NCBI RefSeq assembly: GCF_029277445.1
Contig: NZ_CP119567.1
Location: forward strand, 372,001-436,000
Direction: 5' to 3'
DNA from: Pararhizobium qamdonense
GTDB lineage: Bacteria; Pseudomonadota; Alphaproteobacteria; Rhizobiales; Rhizobiaceae
Length of the DNA: 64,000 nucleotides
The position numbers were made by a program, and so were the translations under genes. Below the pieces are notes generated by a model. That model had not been told where the DNA came from. It searched no databases and saw only the letters and a program-made list of their open reading frames with translations. Positions 1 through 8,115 of this stretch are shown here, in pieces (the stretch's first letter is position 1; each line of letters starts with the position of its first letter).

Positions 1-777
1 TCCACGGCGCATGCCGAAGAGCAGGCCTGCAATGATGATGAGCGACGTTGCGATGAAGAGCAGGGTGCCGACGGCGGCAACCGTCGGGTCGGCGTCACGG
101 GTGATCGACGAATAGATCTGTACCGGCAGCGTTTTCAGGTAGGGGCTGGTGATGAACAACGCGACGATGATTTCGTCGAACGACGTGATGAAGGCAAAGA
201 GCGCGCCGGAAAGGATGCCCGGCAGAATCAGCGGCAACGTCACCGTGCGAAACACCGTCAGCCGGCCGGCGCCTAAGCTTGATGCCGCTGTTTCAAGCCG
301 CTGGTCGAAGACTTCAAGACTGGCCTGCACCGCGATCAGGACAAAAGGAATAGCGAGCATTGTATGCGCCAGCACGAAGCCCGTGACGGTACCGACCAGA
401 TGGGCGTCGAGATAGACGGCATAGATGCCGATCGCCAGCACTACGCCGGGCACGACCATCGGCGTGATCAGAAGCGCACGCAGCAGTCCACCGGTGCGAG
501 CCGCCGCGCGGGTGACACCGAAGGCGGCGAGGGTACCGACGATGGTTGCGACCACCGCGACGATGAGGGCGATGAACAGCGAGTTGGTGAAGCTCGTCGT
601 CCAGTCGGGATTGGTGAAGAAGTTGCCGTACCATTGCCACGAGAAACCGACCGGCGGGAAAGCCAGCGATTTGTTGCCGTTGAACGACATCGGGATCACG
701 ACCAGCGTCGGCGCCAGCAACAGCACGGCGACGAGCAGGCAGAAGAGACCGAGGAAAATGCGCGGGAAAGAGGGCAT
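1..777 (-). CDS. ABC transporter permease, PotC type (cut by left edge)
   Basis: Inner-membrane permease of a polyamine-type ABC importer. I translated it directly from the ATG at 777; the frame stays open for 259 codons to the window edge, so only the last few residues are probably missing (the family is about 260-275 residues). It begins MPSFPRIFLG, has several hydrophobic segments, and carries the EAA cytoplasmic loop (TAASSLGAGRLTVFRTVTLP) that contacts the ATPase. The frame starts 4 bp after the stop of the other permease, so the two are translated together and should form the heterodimeric channel. The ATPase is expected beyond the left edge. Substrate class (putrescine, spermidine or a related cation) is inferred from family only. 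Confidence 0.9.
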   Translation of the reverse strand, partial: MPSFPRIFLGLFCLLVAVLLLAPTLVVIPMSFNGNKSLAFPPVGFSWQWYGNFFTNPDWTTSFTNSLFIALIVAVVATIVGTLAAFGVTRAAARTGGLLRALLITPMVVPGVVLAIGIYAVYLDAHLVGTVTGFVLAHTMLAIPFVLIAVQASLEVFDQRLETAASSLGAGRLTVFRTVTLPLILPGILSGALFAFITSFDEIIVALFITSPYLKTLPVQIYSSITRDADPTVAAVGTLLFIATSLIIIAGLLFGMRRG

Positions 778-781
778 CGGC

Positions 782-1669
782 TTAAGCCTCCCTGCGCGAG
801 CTGGTGTGTTTCTGGCGCATCAACGGGGCGGCGATGGCGAGCAGCACGAAGGTTGCGACCAGCAGAACGACGCCCATCGCTCCGCCACGGCCCCAGTTGA
901 GCAGGCTCAGTACCTGGTTCTGCACCAGCGAGGACAACATGATGCTGCGCGGACCACCGAGAAGCGCCGGCGTGATGTAGAAGCCCAGCGAGAGGATGAA
1001 GACGATGATGACGCCGGCATAGACGCCGGGCAGCGACAGCGGCATGTAGATCTGTACGAAGGCGCGCCAGGGCTTTGCGCCGAGGCTGCGGGCAGCCTGC
1101 AACAGCCGTGTATCTATGCCCTTCATCACGGAATAGATCGGCAGGATCATGAAGGGCAGCAGCACCTGCGTCATGCCGATGATAACGCCCGGCAGCGTGC
1201 GGATCAGCTTGACGGGTGACAGGCCGAGGCCGCGCAGGAAGGAATTGATGACGCCGGAATCCTGCAACAGGATGACCCAGGCCAACGTGCGCACGACGCC
1301 GCTCAGCCAGAAGGGCACGAGCACGCAAAGGATCAGCACCAGCCGGACATTCTTGCCGACAATGGTCATGGCGTAGGCATAAGGGTAGGCGCAGATGAGG
1401 GACACCAGCGTCACCCAGGCCGCAACCACAAAGGTCCGTTGCAGCACCGTCCTGTTGACCGCAGACTGGAAGAACCAGACATAATTGCCAATGCCGGGTG
1501 CTGGATCGGTGAAACTGCGGACGACGACGATCGCCAATGGATAGGCCAGTGCGATCACCAGCACCAGCACGGCGGGCACCGCAAGCCAGACCGTGCCACG
1601 GGGGCGAAATCGTGAAAGGAAGCCCGGCTGTTTAGCACCAGTGGCCAGGTCGGGGGTGGCGGTGGTCAT
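782..1669 (-). CDS. ABC transporter permease, PotB type
   Basis: Inner-membrane permease of 295 residues, partner of the PotC-type gene that follows. A cytoplasmic N-terminus of about 25 residues precedes a first membrane helix (VWLAVPAVLVLVIALAYP), and about five more helices follow. The EAA loop is visible as QAARSLGAKPWRAFVQIYMP, about two thirds of the way along. Length and architecture are standard for the PotB branch of binding-protein-dependent permeases. It lies between the binding-protein gene and the second permease in one operon. Nothing is odd about it; the exact polyamine or polyamine-like ligand is not readable from the permease. Confidence 0.92.
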   Translation of the reverse strand: MTTATPDLATGAKQPGFLSRFRPRGTVWLAVPAVLVLVIALAYPLAIVVVRSFTDPAPGIGNYVWFFQSAVNRTVLQRTFVVAAWVTLVSLICAYPYAYAMTIVGKNVRLVLILCVLVPFWLSGVVRTLAWVILLQDSGVINSFLRGLGLSPVKLIRTLPGVIIGMTQVLLPFMILPIYSVMKGIDTRLLQAARSLGAKPWRAFVQIYMPLSLPGVYAGVIIVFILSLGFYITPALLGGPRSIMLSSLVQNQVLSLLNWGRGGAMGVVLLVATFVLLAIAAPLMRQKHTSSRREA

Positions 1670-1689
1670 GGAGATCTCCCGTCATGGAA

Positions 1690-1715
1690 GCAAGCCCGGC
1701 CGGGGCCGGACTTGC
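1690..1715. terminator. Intercistronic GC-rich hairpin after the binding-protein gene
   Basis: Two 12-base arms with a single mismatch (GCAAGCCCGGCC / GGCCGGACTTGC) and a tiny loop sit between the binding-protein stop and the first permease. No T-run follows, so it is more likely an mRNA 3'-end stabiliser or partial attenuator than a full terminator. Similar structures follow the other ABC binding-protein genes in this window. Confidence 0.55.
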
Positions 1716-1729
1716 GAGGGATCAGGGGT

Positions 1730-2800
1730 TCAGTTTCCAGAAAGAAGAGCGTTCCACTTCTCGGCGGCGAGATCAAAGTTCTTCACCCAGAACGGGATAT
1801 TCTGCTGATAGCTTTGACCGATACGCTCCGGCGTGCTGGTTAGGAAAGCGGCGGTGACGTCGTCCACCTTCGGCTTGGAGTCGAGATTGATCGGCGTGTA
1901 GGACGTCTTTTCAGCCAGGATCTCCTGCGAGCGGGCGCCGAGATAGGCGTTGAGCAGCGCATAGGCAGCATCGGTATCCTTGACGCCGACCGGAATGGTC
2001 ATCTGGTCCATGACGACCAGCCAATCCTGCCAGACCGGCGTATACTGTGCGCCGTTCTTCACGGCGGTCATCGCGCGGCCGGTCCACATCATGACCATGT
2101 CGGCTTCGCCGGATTCGGCAAGCTGCTGCGATTCCGCGCCGGTCTTCCAGTAGATCGTGTCCGGGCCGAGATCGCGCAGCTTCTGGATGCCTTTCTCGAT
2201 ATCATCGGCCGTCATCGCCTTCGGGTCGCCGCCAGCTGCCTTGAACGCCTGCTCGATCAGGCCGCCGGTCGGATCGCCGCTGCCGTCGATGGCGCGGCTG
2301 CCGGGAAACTTTTCCGTGTCGAAGAAATCGACCCAGTTCTTTGGCGGATTGTCCTTGTAAGTCTCGTTCTTGTACATCAGCACGACGCCGTAGTTCATCG
2401 CCGGGACCGAGCACTCGCCGACCTGGTTCGGCGGGATCTTCGAGACGTCGAGCTTGGATAAGTCGAGCTTCTGGAACAGCGTGCCACAATGGACGTAGGG
2501 CGGCAGGTCGGCGGTATCGACGACATCCCAGGTGACGTTGCCGGCATCGACCTGCGCCTTCAGCTTGGCGATTTCCGTCGGGCCGTCGTTGAGCAGCGTC
2601 ACGCCGGATTTTGTGACGAAATCCTGGAGGGCGGCGACCTGGCCGTCCTGGTAGATGCCGCCATAGGAGACGAAGGTCAGCGTCTTGCCCTTGAGCGAAC
2701 CTTCCTTCACCTCGCCGGCGACCGGCTTTTCCTGTGCAAACGCCGGCAACGCCAGGGCGCACGTCATCGTTAGGGCGAAAGCCCTCGCAAAATTCTTCAT
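1730..2800 (-). CDS. Periplasmic polyamine-type substrate-binding protein (PotD family)
   Basis: Captures the ligand in the periplasm and delivers it to the two permeases downstream. 356 residues. A signal peptide (MKNFARAFALTMTCALALPAFA) is predicted to be cut before QEKP. The mature protein has the two-lobe family-1 extracellular binding fold with the early motif TFVSYGGIYQDG typical of PotD/PotF relatives. I chose the ATG at 2800 rather than 2806 because the GGGAG ribosome site is 8 bases from 2800 but only 2 from the earlier ATG. The gene lies 45 bp after the XRE-cupin regulator, which is probably in the same transcript and responds to the same ligand. The ligand is probably a polyamine-like cation; some relatives bind opines or other amines. 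Confidence 0.9.
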   Translation of the reverse strand: MKNFARAFALTMTCALALPAFAQEKPVAGEVKEGSLKGKTLTFVSYGGIYQDGQVAALQDFVTKSGVTLLNDGPTEIAKLKAQVDAGNVTWDVVDTADLPPYVHCGTLFQKLDLSKLDVSKIPPNQVGECSVPAMNYGVVLMYKNETYKDNPPKNWVDFFDTEKFPGSRAIDGSGDPTGGLIEQAFKAAGGDPKAMTADDIEKGIQKLRDLGPDTIYWKTGAESQQLAESGEADMVMMWTGRAMTAVKNGAQYTPVWQDWLVVMDQMTIPVGVKDTDAAYALLNAYLGARSQEILAEKTSYTPINLDSKPKVDDVTAAFLTSTPERIGQSYQQNIPFWVKNFDLAAEKWNALLSGN

Positions 2801-2845
2801 CGTCATTACTCCCAGTAGCGCTCGCCTGCGTTGTTCCTGCTGCGG

Positions 2846-3463
2846 TTACGAGCCAAGCCGTGGCAGGTATTTATCGAGGTCATCCGCGACGCTGGTAGGC
2901 GGCGCGATCATCCAAAGGACTTCAGCGGTTTCCGTGCCGATGTTTTCGGTCTTGTGCGGAACCGAGCTTGGATATTCGATGCTGTCGCCGGCCGACAGCA
3001 TATGGCGCTCTTCGCCGAGGGTGAGTTCCACCTTGCCCCGCAGAACGAAGAAGAGTTCATGCGAATCCCCATGGCTGTAGGGCTTGTCGCCCGTCGAGCC
3101 ACCGGGATCGAATTCACCGATATAGACCTCCATGTCGCGGATCGGGCGGCGCGACAGAAGCATCTTCCGATAGCCCTCGGCCGGTGGCAGGGCAGGGCGC
3201 TCATGTTTGCGCAGGACGCGACCGACGGGCGGGGACCCATCGTCGAAAAGGTCGGTGAGGCTGATGCCGAGCGCGCCGGCAATGCGCATCAACGTGCTGA
3301 TGTTGACGCCGCTTAGACCGCGCTCGAGTTGGCTGAGGAAGCTCGCGGTTGTGCCGGTAGTGTCTCCCAGCGTGCGCAGCGACATGCGCCGGGCATTGCG
3401 GAAAGCCTTGACCTTCGCACCGACAGCAGCCTGATTCTTCGCAGCAACAGCGATATCGTCCAT
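2846..3463 (-). CDS. XRE-family transcriptional regulator with C-terminal cupin domain
   Basis: DNA-binding regulator of 205 residues. Residues about 12-66 form a Cro/C1 helix-turn-helix (RMSLRTLGDTTGTTASFLSQ region). A linker leads to a cupin barrel (about 110-190) with GDSHELFFVLRGKVELTLG and SAGDSIEYPSSVPH, the probable effector pocket. This architecture matches PuuR-like regulators of polyamine uptake and use. I chose the ATG at 3463, preceded by GAGGTGAGG, over an in-frame GTG at 3478. An inverted repeat covers the leader just upstream, suggesting autoregulation. It heads the polyamine-type transporter operon, so it probably controls that import system. Confidence 0.9.
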   Translation of the reverse strand: MDDIAVAAKNQAAVGAKVKAFRNARRMSLRTLGDTTGTTASFLSQLERGLSGVNISTLMRIAGALGISLTDLFDDGSPPVGRVLRKHERPALPPAEGYRKMLLSRRPIRDMEVYIGEFDPGGSTGDKPYSHGDSHELFFVLRGKVELTLGEERHMLSAGDSIEYPSSVPHKTENIGTETAEVLWMIAPPTSVADDLDKYLPRLGS

Positions 3464-3475
3464 GGCCTCACCTCT

Positions 3476-3496
3476 CACTTAACATTGTATTAAGTG
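3476..3496. promoter_or_regulatory. Candidate operator of the XRE-cupin regulator
   Basis: Perfect inverted repeat CACTTAA-N7-TTAAGTG starting 13 bp upstream of the chosen regulator start. Size and symmetry suit a dimeric Cro/C1-type protein, and the position suits autorepression of the regulator-transporter operon. Assignment to this regulator is an inference from adjacency. Confidence 0.55.
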
Positions 3497-3727
3497 GATT
3501 GGCGCTTGGCAACAGCGAATTTCAGCATCGGCTGTTTTTTGGTGCTGGTGTTGGATTCAGCAGAATTTGAACCCCTTCGCATTGTTACACCGAATCCGGC
3601 CTATAATGTTGATTGAAAACATTTTTCTGGCTTCAAGGGAACGCGCGAAATCAATAGATGGTTCGGATTCTGGCGATAATCAAAAGTCTTTTAAGCTGGG
3701 CAGGGGATGCCAGGTCGCCACCGCGAC

Positions 3728-3755
3728 TTGACAGTGGCAATGCCGTGGATATATG
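3728..3755 (+). promoter_or_regulatory. Candidate sigma-70 promoter of the GntR operon
   Basis: TTGACA at 3728-3733 and TATATG at 3750-3755 are separated by 16 bp and lie about 40 bp upstream of the GntR start. The -10 lies inside the inverted repeat described next. Confidence 0.45.
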
Positions 3756-3771
3756 AGAGGTCATACCACGG
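3743..3771. promoter_or_regulatory. Candidate GntR operator overlapping the promoter
   Basis: Inverted repeat CCGTGG-N17-CCACGG covers the proposed -10 and ends 21 bp before the GntR start. A repressor bound here would block the promoter of gntR-rpiB-dehydrogenase-transporter. FadR-type GntR proteins usually autorepress from such positions. Confidence 0.45.
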
Positions 3772-3792
3772 TAAATACAGAAAATTGAAGCC

Positions 3793-4539
3793 ATGAAAAC
3801 AATTCGCCGCGAGCCGCAGGAAGTTGGATCCCATAACCGGGTGGCGGCCTTCCTGCGCGACCAGCTCCTGTCAGGCGAGCTGAAAGCGGGAGACTGCCTG
3901 TTGCCCGAGCGGGAACTTGCGGCGCATTTGGGCGTCAGCCGACCGGTGTTGCGCGAGGCCCTGCGGGCGTTGTCGATGATAGGGGCTGTCGAAATTCGCC
4001 ACGGCGTCGGGACCATCGTCAAACGGCCGGATGCCACAGCGCTCGGCGATGTGTTCAGCTTCATGCTAGCACATGAGTCCAATGTGTCTGGCGACATCAT
4101 GGAGGCTAGAAAGGCGATCGAGCATCACGCCGTGCGGCTCGCTTGCCAGCGCGCGACGGAACAAGATTTCGCTGATATCGCGACCGCGCTCCGGCATATC
4201 GTCGATACGATCGACACGCCGGACGCTGGCGGCATCGCCGATTTCCAGTTTCATGAGGCGATTGTCAATGCGTCGCATTCGCCGACGCTGGTGACGATCT
4301 ACGCTTCGATCTCGCAACTGATGATGCGGTCGCATCTTGAGCGTCGTGAGAAAATCATTCGGGTCGATGGAATCCAGGAGTTTTTGATCGACCATCACCG
4401 GCTGATTCTGGAAGCACTTGCTGCGCGGGATCGGGTGCGGGCCGATGATTTGCTCCACCAGCATTTCGAAATCGGCGCCGATTTCCGGCGCCGCGCCAGC
4501 CTTCACGACATCGCTCTGGGCGCAGGCGCTTCGATCTAA
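3793..4539 (+). CDS. GntR-family regulator, FadR subfamily
   Basis: Ligand-responsive regulator of 248 residues. The winged helix lies at about 15-75, with the GntR signature LPERELAAHLGVSRPVLREA, and an all-helical FCD effector domain at about 95-230. The FCD metal-binding pattern is present (DFQFHEAIVNASHSP, then HHRLILEAL). In this subfamily a metal at that site usually coordinates a carboxylate effector such as a sugar acid or hydroxy acid. It is the first gene of a same-strand run with rpiB, a hydroxyacid dehydrogenase and a four-gene importer, so it probably represses the operon until the imported acid or its metabolite appears. Confidence 0.93.
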   Translation: MKTIRREPQEVGSHNRVAAFLRDQLLSGELKAGDCLLPERELAAHLGVSRPVLREALRALSMIGAVEIRHGVGTIVKRPDATALGDVFSFMLAHESNVSGDIMEARKAIEHHAVRLACQRATEQDFADIATALRHIVDTIDTPDAGGIADFQFHEAIVNASHSPTLVTIYASISQLMMRSHLERREKIIRVDGIQEFLIDHHRLILEALAARDRVRADDLLHQHFEIGADFRRRASLHDIALGAGASI

Positions 4540-4567
4540 TCAAGTTCAACGAGATGGGAAGATAATC

Positions 4568-5014
4568 ATGAATATTGTCATTGGCAGCGATCACGCAGGT
4601 TTTCCGTTGAAAGCGGATGTCATTGCCGTTCTGGAAGAGCTTGGCCACGCTGTTGAAGATATCGGAAGTTTTACACCCGAACCGGTGGATTTTCCGGATA
4701 TCGCCAGCCTGCTGTGCAAGAAGGTCCGCGACGGTGAAGCCGAGCGCGGGATTCTGGTGTGCGGCACGGGCGTTGGTGCGGCTATTGCTGCAAACAAGGT
4801 CAACGGCATCCGCGCCGCTGTGTGCCACGATGTTCACTCCGCGCATCAGAGTGTGGAGCATGACGACGTCAACGTGATGTGCATCGGCGCCAAGATCGTC
4901 GGCCCATGGCTCGCTCGCGATCTCGTTGTCGCCTATCTCGAGGCGGAATTCGACCGGAATGAAGACTTTGTCCGCCGCGTCGAGAAATTGACCGCACTTG
5001 AACAGGCGAACTGA
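4568..5014 (+). CDS. rpiB: RpiB/LacAB-family sugar-phosphate isomerase
   Basis: Cytoplasmic aldose-ketose isomerase acting on sugar phosphates; known members use ribose 5-phosphate, allose 6-phosphate or erythrulose 4-phosphate. 148 residues. It begins MNIVIGSDHAGFPLK, with the conserved SDHAG phosphate loop. The catalytic-base cysteine is in ILVCGTGVG, and the later HDVHSAHQSVEHDDVN block is typical of the family. The ATG at 4568 gives exactly the usual family length; longer in-frame starts run back into the GntR gene. Co-transcription with a hydroxyacid dehydrogenase and an importer points to a dedicated catabolic role rather than the pentose-phosphate pathway. Which sugar phosphate is used cannot be told here. 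Confidence 0.88.
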   Translation: MNIVIGSDHAGFPLKADVIAVLEELGHAVEDIGSFTPEPVDFPDIASLLCKKVRDGEAERGILVCGTGVGAAIAANKVNGIRAAVCHDVHSAHQSVEHDDVNVMCIGAKIVGPWLARDLVVAYLEAEFDRNEDFVRRVEKLTALEQAN

Positions 5015-5048
5015 CCGAATCCGGTTCGGGACGGAGGGAGAGAGCGAC

Positions 5049-5972
5049 ATGACCAATCAAAATCTGCCGAAATTGGCTTTTATCGGACTGGGAGTGATGG
5101 GGCGCGAAATGGCGCTTCATCTTGCGGCCGCTGGCTATCCGTTGAATGTGTTCGACATCTCTCTGACAGCGGTGAATGCGTTGGAGGAAAAGGGCGCAAC
5201 CCGGTGCGACAGCGTTGCTGCGGCGGTGAGCAATGCCGAGATCGCCATCTCGATGTTGCCTAACACACCTGAGGTCGATGATGTCGTCAACCGCAACGGT
5301 GTACTCGCCAATATGAAAAGCGGTGGCATTTTCATCGACATGAGCACGATCTCGCCGGAAGCGACCCGGGCAATGGGTACTGCTCTTGCGGAGAAAGGCA
5401 TCGCCATGCTTGATGCGCCGGTTTCCGGGGGCCCTATCGGCGCCAAGAATGCGGCACTTTCCATCATGGTCGGCGGTGAGCGAGCAGCATTCGATCGCGC
5501 ATTGCCCGTGCTGCGGATTATGGGGACCACAGTCAGTCACGTCGGCACAGCAGGAGCGGGGCAGACGGTCAAGTTGTGCAATCAGCTTGTTTGCGCCATC
5601 AACATCCAGGCTGTCTGTGAGGCACTTGCCCTCGGCCGGGCAAGCGGCGTCGATCTGTCGCAAATGCGGGACGTCTTGCTCGGCGGCTCTGCCTCGTCCT
5701 GGATGCTCGAAAAGCTCGGCCCGGCCATGATCGCCGGTGATGCCGGCGCTGGCTTCCGCATTGACCTGATGCTCAAGGATCTTCGCCTCGTACTCGAGAT
5801 GGCCGGGCAAAACGATGTTGCGTTGCCGGGCACCTCGCTCGTGACCGCACAATATGTCGAAGCCCGCGCTCATGGCGAAGGCTCCAATGGCAATCAGGCG
5901 CTGTTCAAAGTCTACGACCGGATGACGGGCCAGGACGGTGCGCGCCTTCCCGTTATGGAAAACCAGTCATGA
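5049..5972 (+). CDS. NAD(P)-dependent 3-hydroxyisobutyrate-dehydrogenase-family oxidoreductase
   Basis: Oxidises or reduces a 2- or 3-hydroxy acid in the cytoplasm. 307 residues: Rossmann domain with FIGLGVMG at about residues 10-17, substrate motif DAPVSGG in the middle, and the catalytic lysine in QTVKLCNQLV. The C-terminal helical domain is complete. It resembles the LtnD-like protein at 29358 along its whole length; both belong to the group containing tartronate-semialdehyde reductases and L-threonate dehydrogenase. The ATG at 5049 is preceded by GGAGGGAGAG. Its stop overlaps the permease start by 4 bp (ATGA). The partner genes suggest a sugar-acid substrate, but the exact one is unknown. 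Confidence 0.88.
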   Translation: MTNQNLPKLAFIGLGVMGREMALHLAAAGYPLNVFDISLTAVNALEEKGATRCDSVAAAVSNAEIAISMLPNTPEVDDVVNRNGVLANMKSGGIFIDMSTISPEATRAMGTALAEKGIAMLDAPVSGGPIGAKNAALSIMVGGERAAFDRALPVLRIMGTTVSHVGTAGAGQTVKLCNQLVCAINIQAVCEALALGRASGVDLSQMRDVLLGGSASSWMLEKLGPAMIAGDAGAGFRIDLMLKDLRLVLEMAGQNDVALPGTSLVTAQYVEARAHGEGSNGNQALFKVYDRMTGQDGARLPVMENQS

Positions 5973-6646
5973 TCCTTGATTTCTCTGTCGTCCTGCTACG
6001 ATGGCAGATGCTGATCGACGGAATGGCGCTGACGGCCCAACTCGCATTCATCACGACGATCACCGGGTTTGTGATCGGCACTGCGTGTGCAATCGCGCGC
6101 CGGTCCGGCGGACCTATTCTCCGGTTCGTCGGAGCGACGTATGTGGAAAGCATTCGCAACACGCCGTTTCTGGTCCAGATCTTCGTGATCTACTTCGGCC
6201 TGTCGAGCCTCGGGTTCTCTTTCAGCGCGCTCGTGGTCGCGGTGATCGCACTCACCGTGAATGTGGGTGCCTATACGGCTGAAATCATGAGGGCAGGTTT
6301 CGATTCGATCCAGAAAGGCCAATGGGAAGCGGGCGAATGCTTGGGGCTTTCTCCGGTACAGCTTTATTGGCATGTCGGACTGCGCCCTGCCATGGAGCGG
6401 GTCTATCCATCATTGACCAGTCAGTTCATTCTCCTGATGCTGGCGTCGTCGGTTACCTCGCAGATATCTGCCGAAGAATTGACCGCTGCCGCGAATTTCA
6501 TCCAATCGGAAACGTACCGGCCGTTCGAAGCCTATATCGTGGTGGCGGTTCTCTATCTTTTCCTGTCGCTGATCATGCGTGCCGTATTCTGGGCGCTCGG
6601 CATGTTCATGTTCCCGCGCCGTCGCCGGCTCGGCACGCCGCTGTGA
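5969..6646 (+). CDS. ABC transporter permease, polar amino acid type (first)
   Basis: Inner-membrane permease of 225 residues, HisM/GlnP-like. About five membrane helices, with the family hallmarks ESIRNTPFLVQIFVIYF and the EAA loop GQWEAGECLGLSPVQLYWHV. It overlaps the upstream dehydrogenase by 4 bp and is followed 10 bp later by the second permease, so the pair should form a heterodimer. Family placement is secure. The implied amino acid ligand is less so, because the genes around it are for carbohydrate chemistry and the binding protein has an unusual ligand site. Confidence 0.9.
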   Translation: MILDFSVVLLRWQMLIDGMALTAQLAFITTITGFVIGTACAIARRSGGPILRFVGATYVESIRNTPFLVQIFVIYFGLSSLGFSFSALVVAVIALTVNVGAYTAEIMRAGFDSIQKGQWEAGECLGLSPVQLYWHVGLRPAMERVYPSLTSQFILLMLASSVTSQISAEELTAAANFIQSETYRPFEAYIVVAVLYLFLSLIMRAVFWALGMFMFPRRRRLGTPL

Positions 6647-6656
6647 GGAGGCAACG

Positions 6657-7328
6657 ATGACCACGGCACTCAATATCAACCATTTGCAGTTTCTGGTGAC
6701 CGGTGCCTTCTGGACGCTCGTGCTGAGCGTCATGGCGTTCATCGGTGGCGGACTGTTCGGCTTTCTTGTGGCCTTGGGCAGGATCACGCCGTCACGCACC
6801 GTCCGCATCGTCACCGGCGCCTATGTCCAGTTGATCCAGGGCACGCCGCTGCTGGTCATCATGTTCATCATTTATTTCGGCTTGCCGACGCTTGGGTTGT
6901 CGATCACGCCGCTCTTCGCCGCCGGACTGTCTCTTACGATCTATGTCAGCGCCTATCTCGGCGAGATCTGGCGGGGTTGCCTGGAATCCGTGCCCAAGGC
7001 GCAGTGGGAAGCGGCCGAATGCCTGGCGCTTTCCAAAATGCAGAGGATGTTCAAGGTCATCCTGCCGCAGGCGGTTCGGATCGCGACGCCACCAACGGTG
7101 GGGTTCAGTGTCCAGATCGTCAAGAATACATCGCTTGCTTCTGTCGTCGGATTTGTCGAGCTGACCCGGGCCGGGCAGCTGATCAACAATTCCATCTTCG
7201 AGCCCTTCCTCATCTATCTCATCGTTGCAGGCCTTTACTTCTGCCTATGCTTCCCGCTGTCGGCACTCAGTCAAAGGCTCGAGCGGCGGGGGTTGAGAAT
7301 GCGGGCGACGGCCAAGCCAGCGAGATGA
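6657..7328 (+). CDS. ABC transporter permease, polar amino acid type (second)
   Basis: Inner-membrane permease of 223 residues, partner of the preceding gene. It shows VQLIQGTPLLVIMFIIYF near the N-terminus and the EAA loop AQWEAAECLALSKMQRMFKV. I chose the ATG at 6657 because it follows GAGGAGGCAACG and avoids extending back into the first permease. No odd features. Confidence 0.9.
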   Translation: MTTALNINHLQFLVTGAFWTLVLSVMAFIGGGLFGFLVALGRITPSRTVRIVTGAYVQLIQGTPLLVIMFIIYFGLPTLGLSITPLFAAGLSLTIYVSAYLGEIWRGCLESVPKAQWEAAECLALSKMQRMFKVILPQAVRIATPPTVGFSVQIVKNTSLASVVGFVELTRAGQLINNSIFEPFLIYLIVAGLYFCLCFPLSALSQRLERRGLRMRATAKPAR

Positions 7329-7355
7329 CGCTCAACAGTTTCAGGGAGGCAAATC

Positions 7356-8087
7356 ATGCCCGTGCCAATGATCGCGCTTAACGACGTGAAGAAAAGTTTC
7401 GGTGCCGTCAATGTTCTAAAGGGCGTCACATTTTCGGTCCGCAAGGGGGAAGTTGCTGCACTGATCGGCGCCAGCGGTTCGGGCAAGAGCACCGCGCTTC
7501 GCTGCATCGATCGTCTGGAGGTGATCGACAGCGGCGAGATTTCGGTTGCGGACCACAAGGTTCACGATCCGGACCTCAACCTTCGGAAGCTCAGGCTGGA
7601 CGTCGGCATCGTGTTTCAGAGCTATAACCTGTTTCCGCACCTGACCATCGAAGAAAACATCATGCTCGCGCCGTGTTCGGTCAAGAAGATACCGAAGGCG
7701 CAGGCGCACGATCTGGCGCGAAACGCCCTGGAGCGTGTCGGCCTGTCCGACAAAGCCGATAGCTACCCGGAACAGCTATCCGGCGGACAGCAGCAGCGCG
7801 CCGCCATCGCTCGGTCGCTGGCGATGGAGCCGAAGGTTATGCTCTTCGATGAAGTGACCTCAGCGCTCGACCCCAAACTGACCGGCGAAGTGCTGCGCGT
7901 TATCGAAAAACTCGCCGAAAGCGGCATGACCATGATCATGGTCACGCATGAAATGAACTTTGCCCGCAAGGTCGCTGACCGGGTGATTTTCATGCACCAA
8001 GGTCTTGTTCACGAAGAGGGTGACGCCGGCATGCTTGCGGCACCTCAGACGCCCGAACTGCGGGAGTTTCTAAGTCACGATCTATGA
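7356..8087 (+). CDS. ABC transporter ATP-binding protein, polar amino acid type
   Basis: Cytoplasmic ATPase of 243 residues that powers the two permeases above. Walker A is GASGSGKST, the Q-loop lies in GIVFQSYNLFPH, the signature is LSGGQQQR, Walker B is VMLFDEVTSALD, and the switch histidine is in MVTHEMNFA. Length and motifs match GlnQ/HisP ATPases. Fourth element of the rpiB-dehydrogenase-importer operon, lying between the permeases and the binding protein. Confidence 0.93.
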   Translation: MPVPMIALNDVKKSFGAVNVLKGVTFSVRKGEVAALIGASGSGKSTALRCIDRLEVIDSGEISVADHKVHDPDLNLRKLRLDVGIVFQSYNLFPHLTIEENIMLAPCSVKKIPKAQAHDLARNALERVGLSDKADSYPEQLSGGQQQRAAIARSLAMEPKVMLFDEVTSALDPKLTGEVLRVIEKLAESGMTMIMVTHEMNFARKVADRVIFMHQGLVHEEGDAGMLAAPQTPELREFLSHDL

Positions 8088-8115
8088 ATTCATCATCAAA
8101 ACTGGAGGAGATAAG

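Larger units (their letters stand above)
3464..3792. other. Divergent intergenic region between the XRE and GntR genes
   Basis: About 330 bp without a gene. It holds a 7-bp inverted repeat at the XRE leader (3476-3496) and a promoter with an overlapping inverted repeat in front of the GntR gene (3728-3771). The central part (about 3500-3720) has no open frame I would support. Confidence 0.6.
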
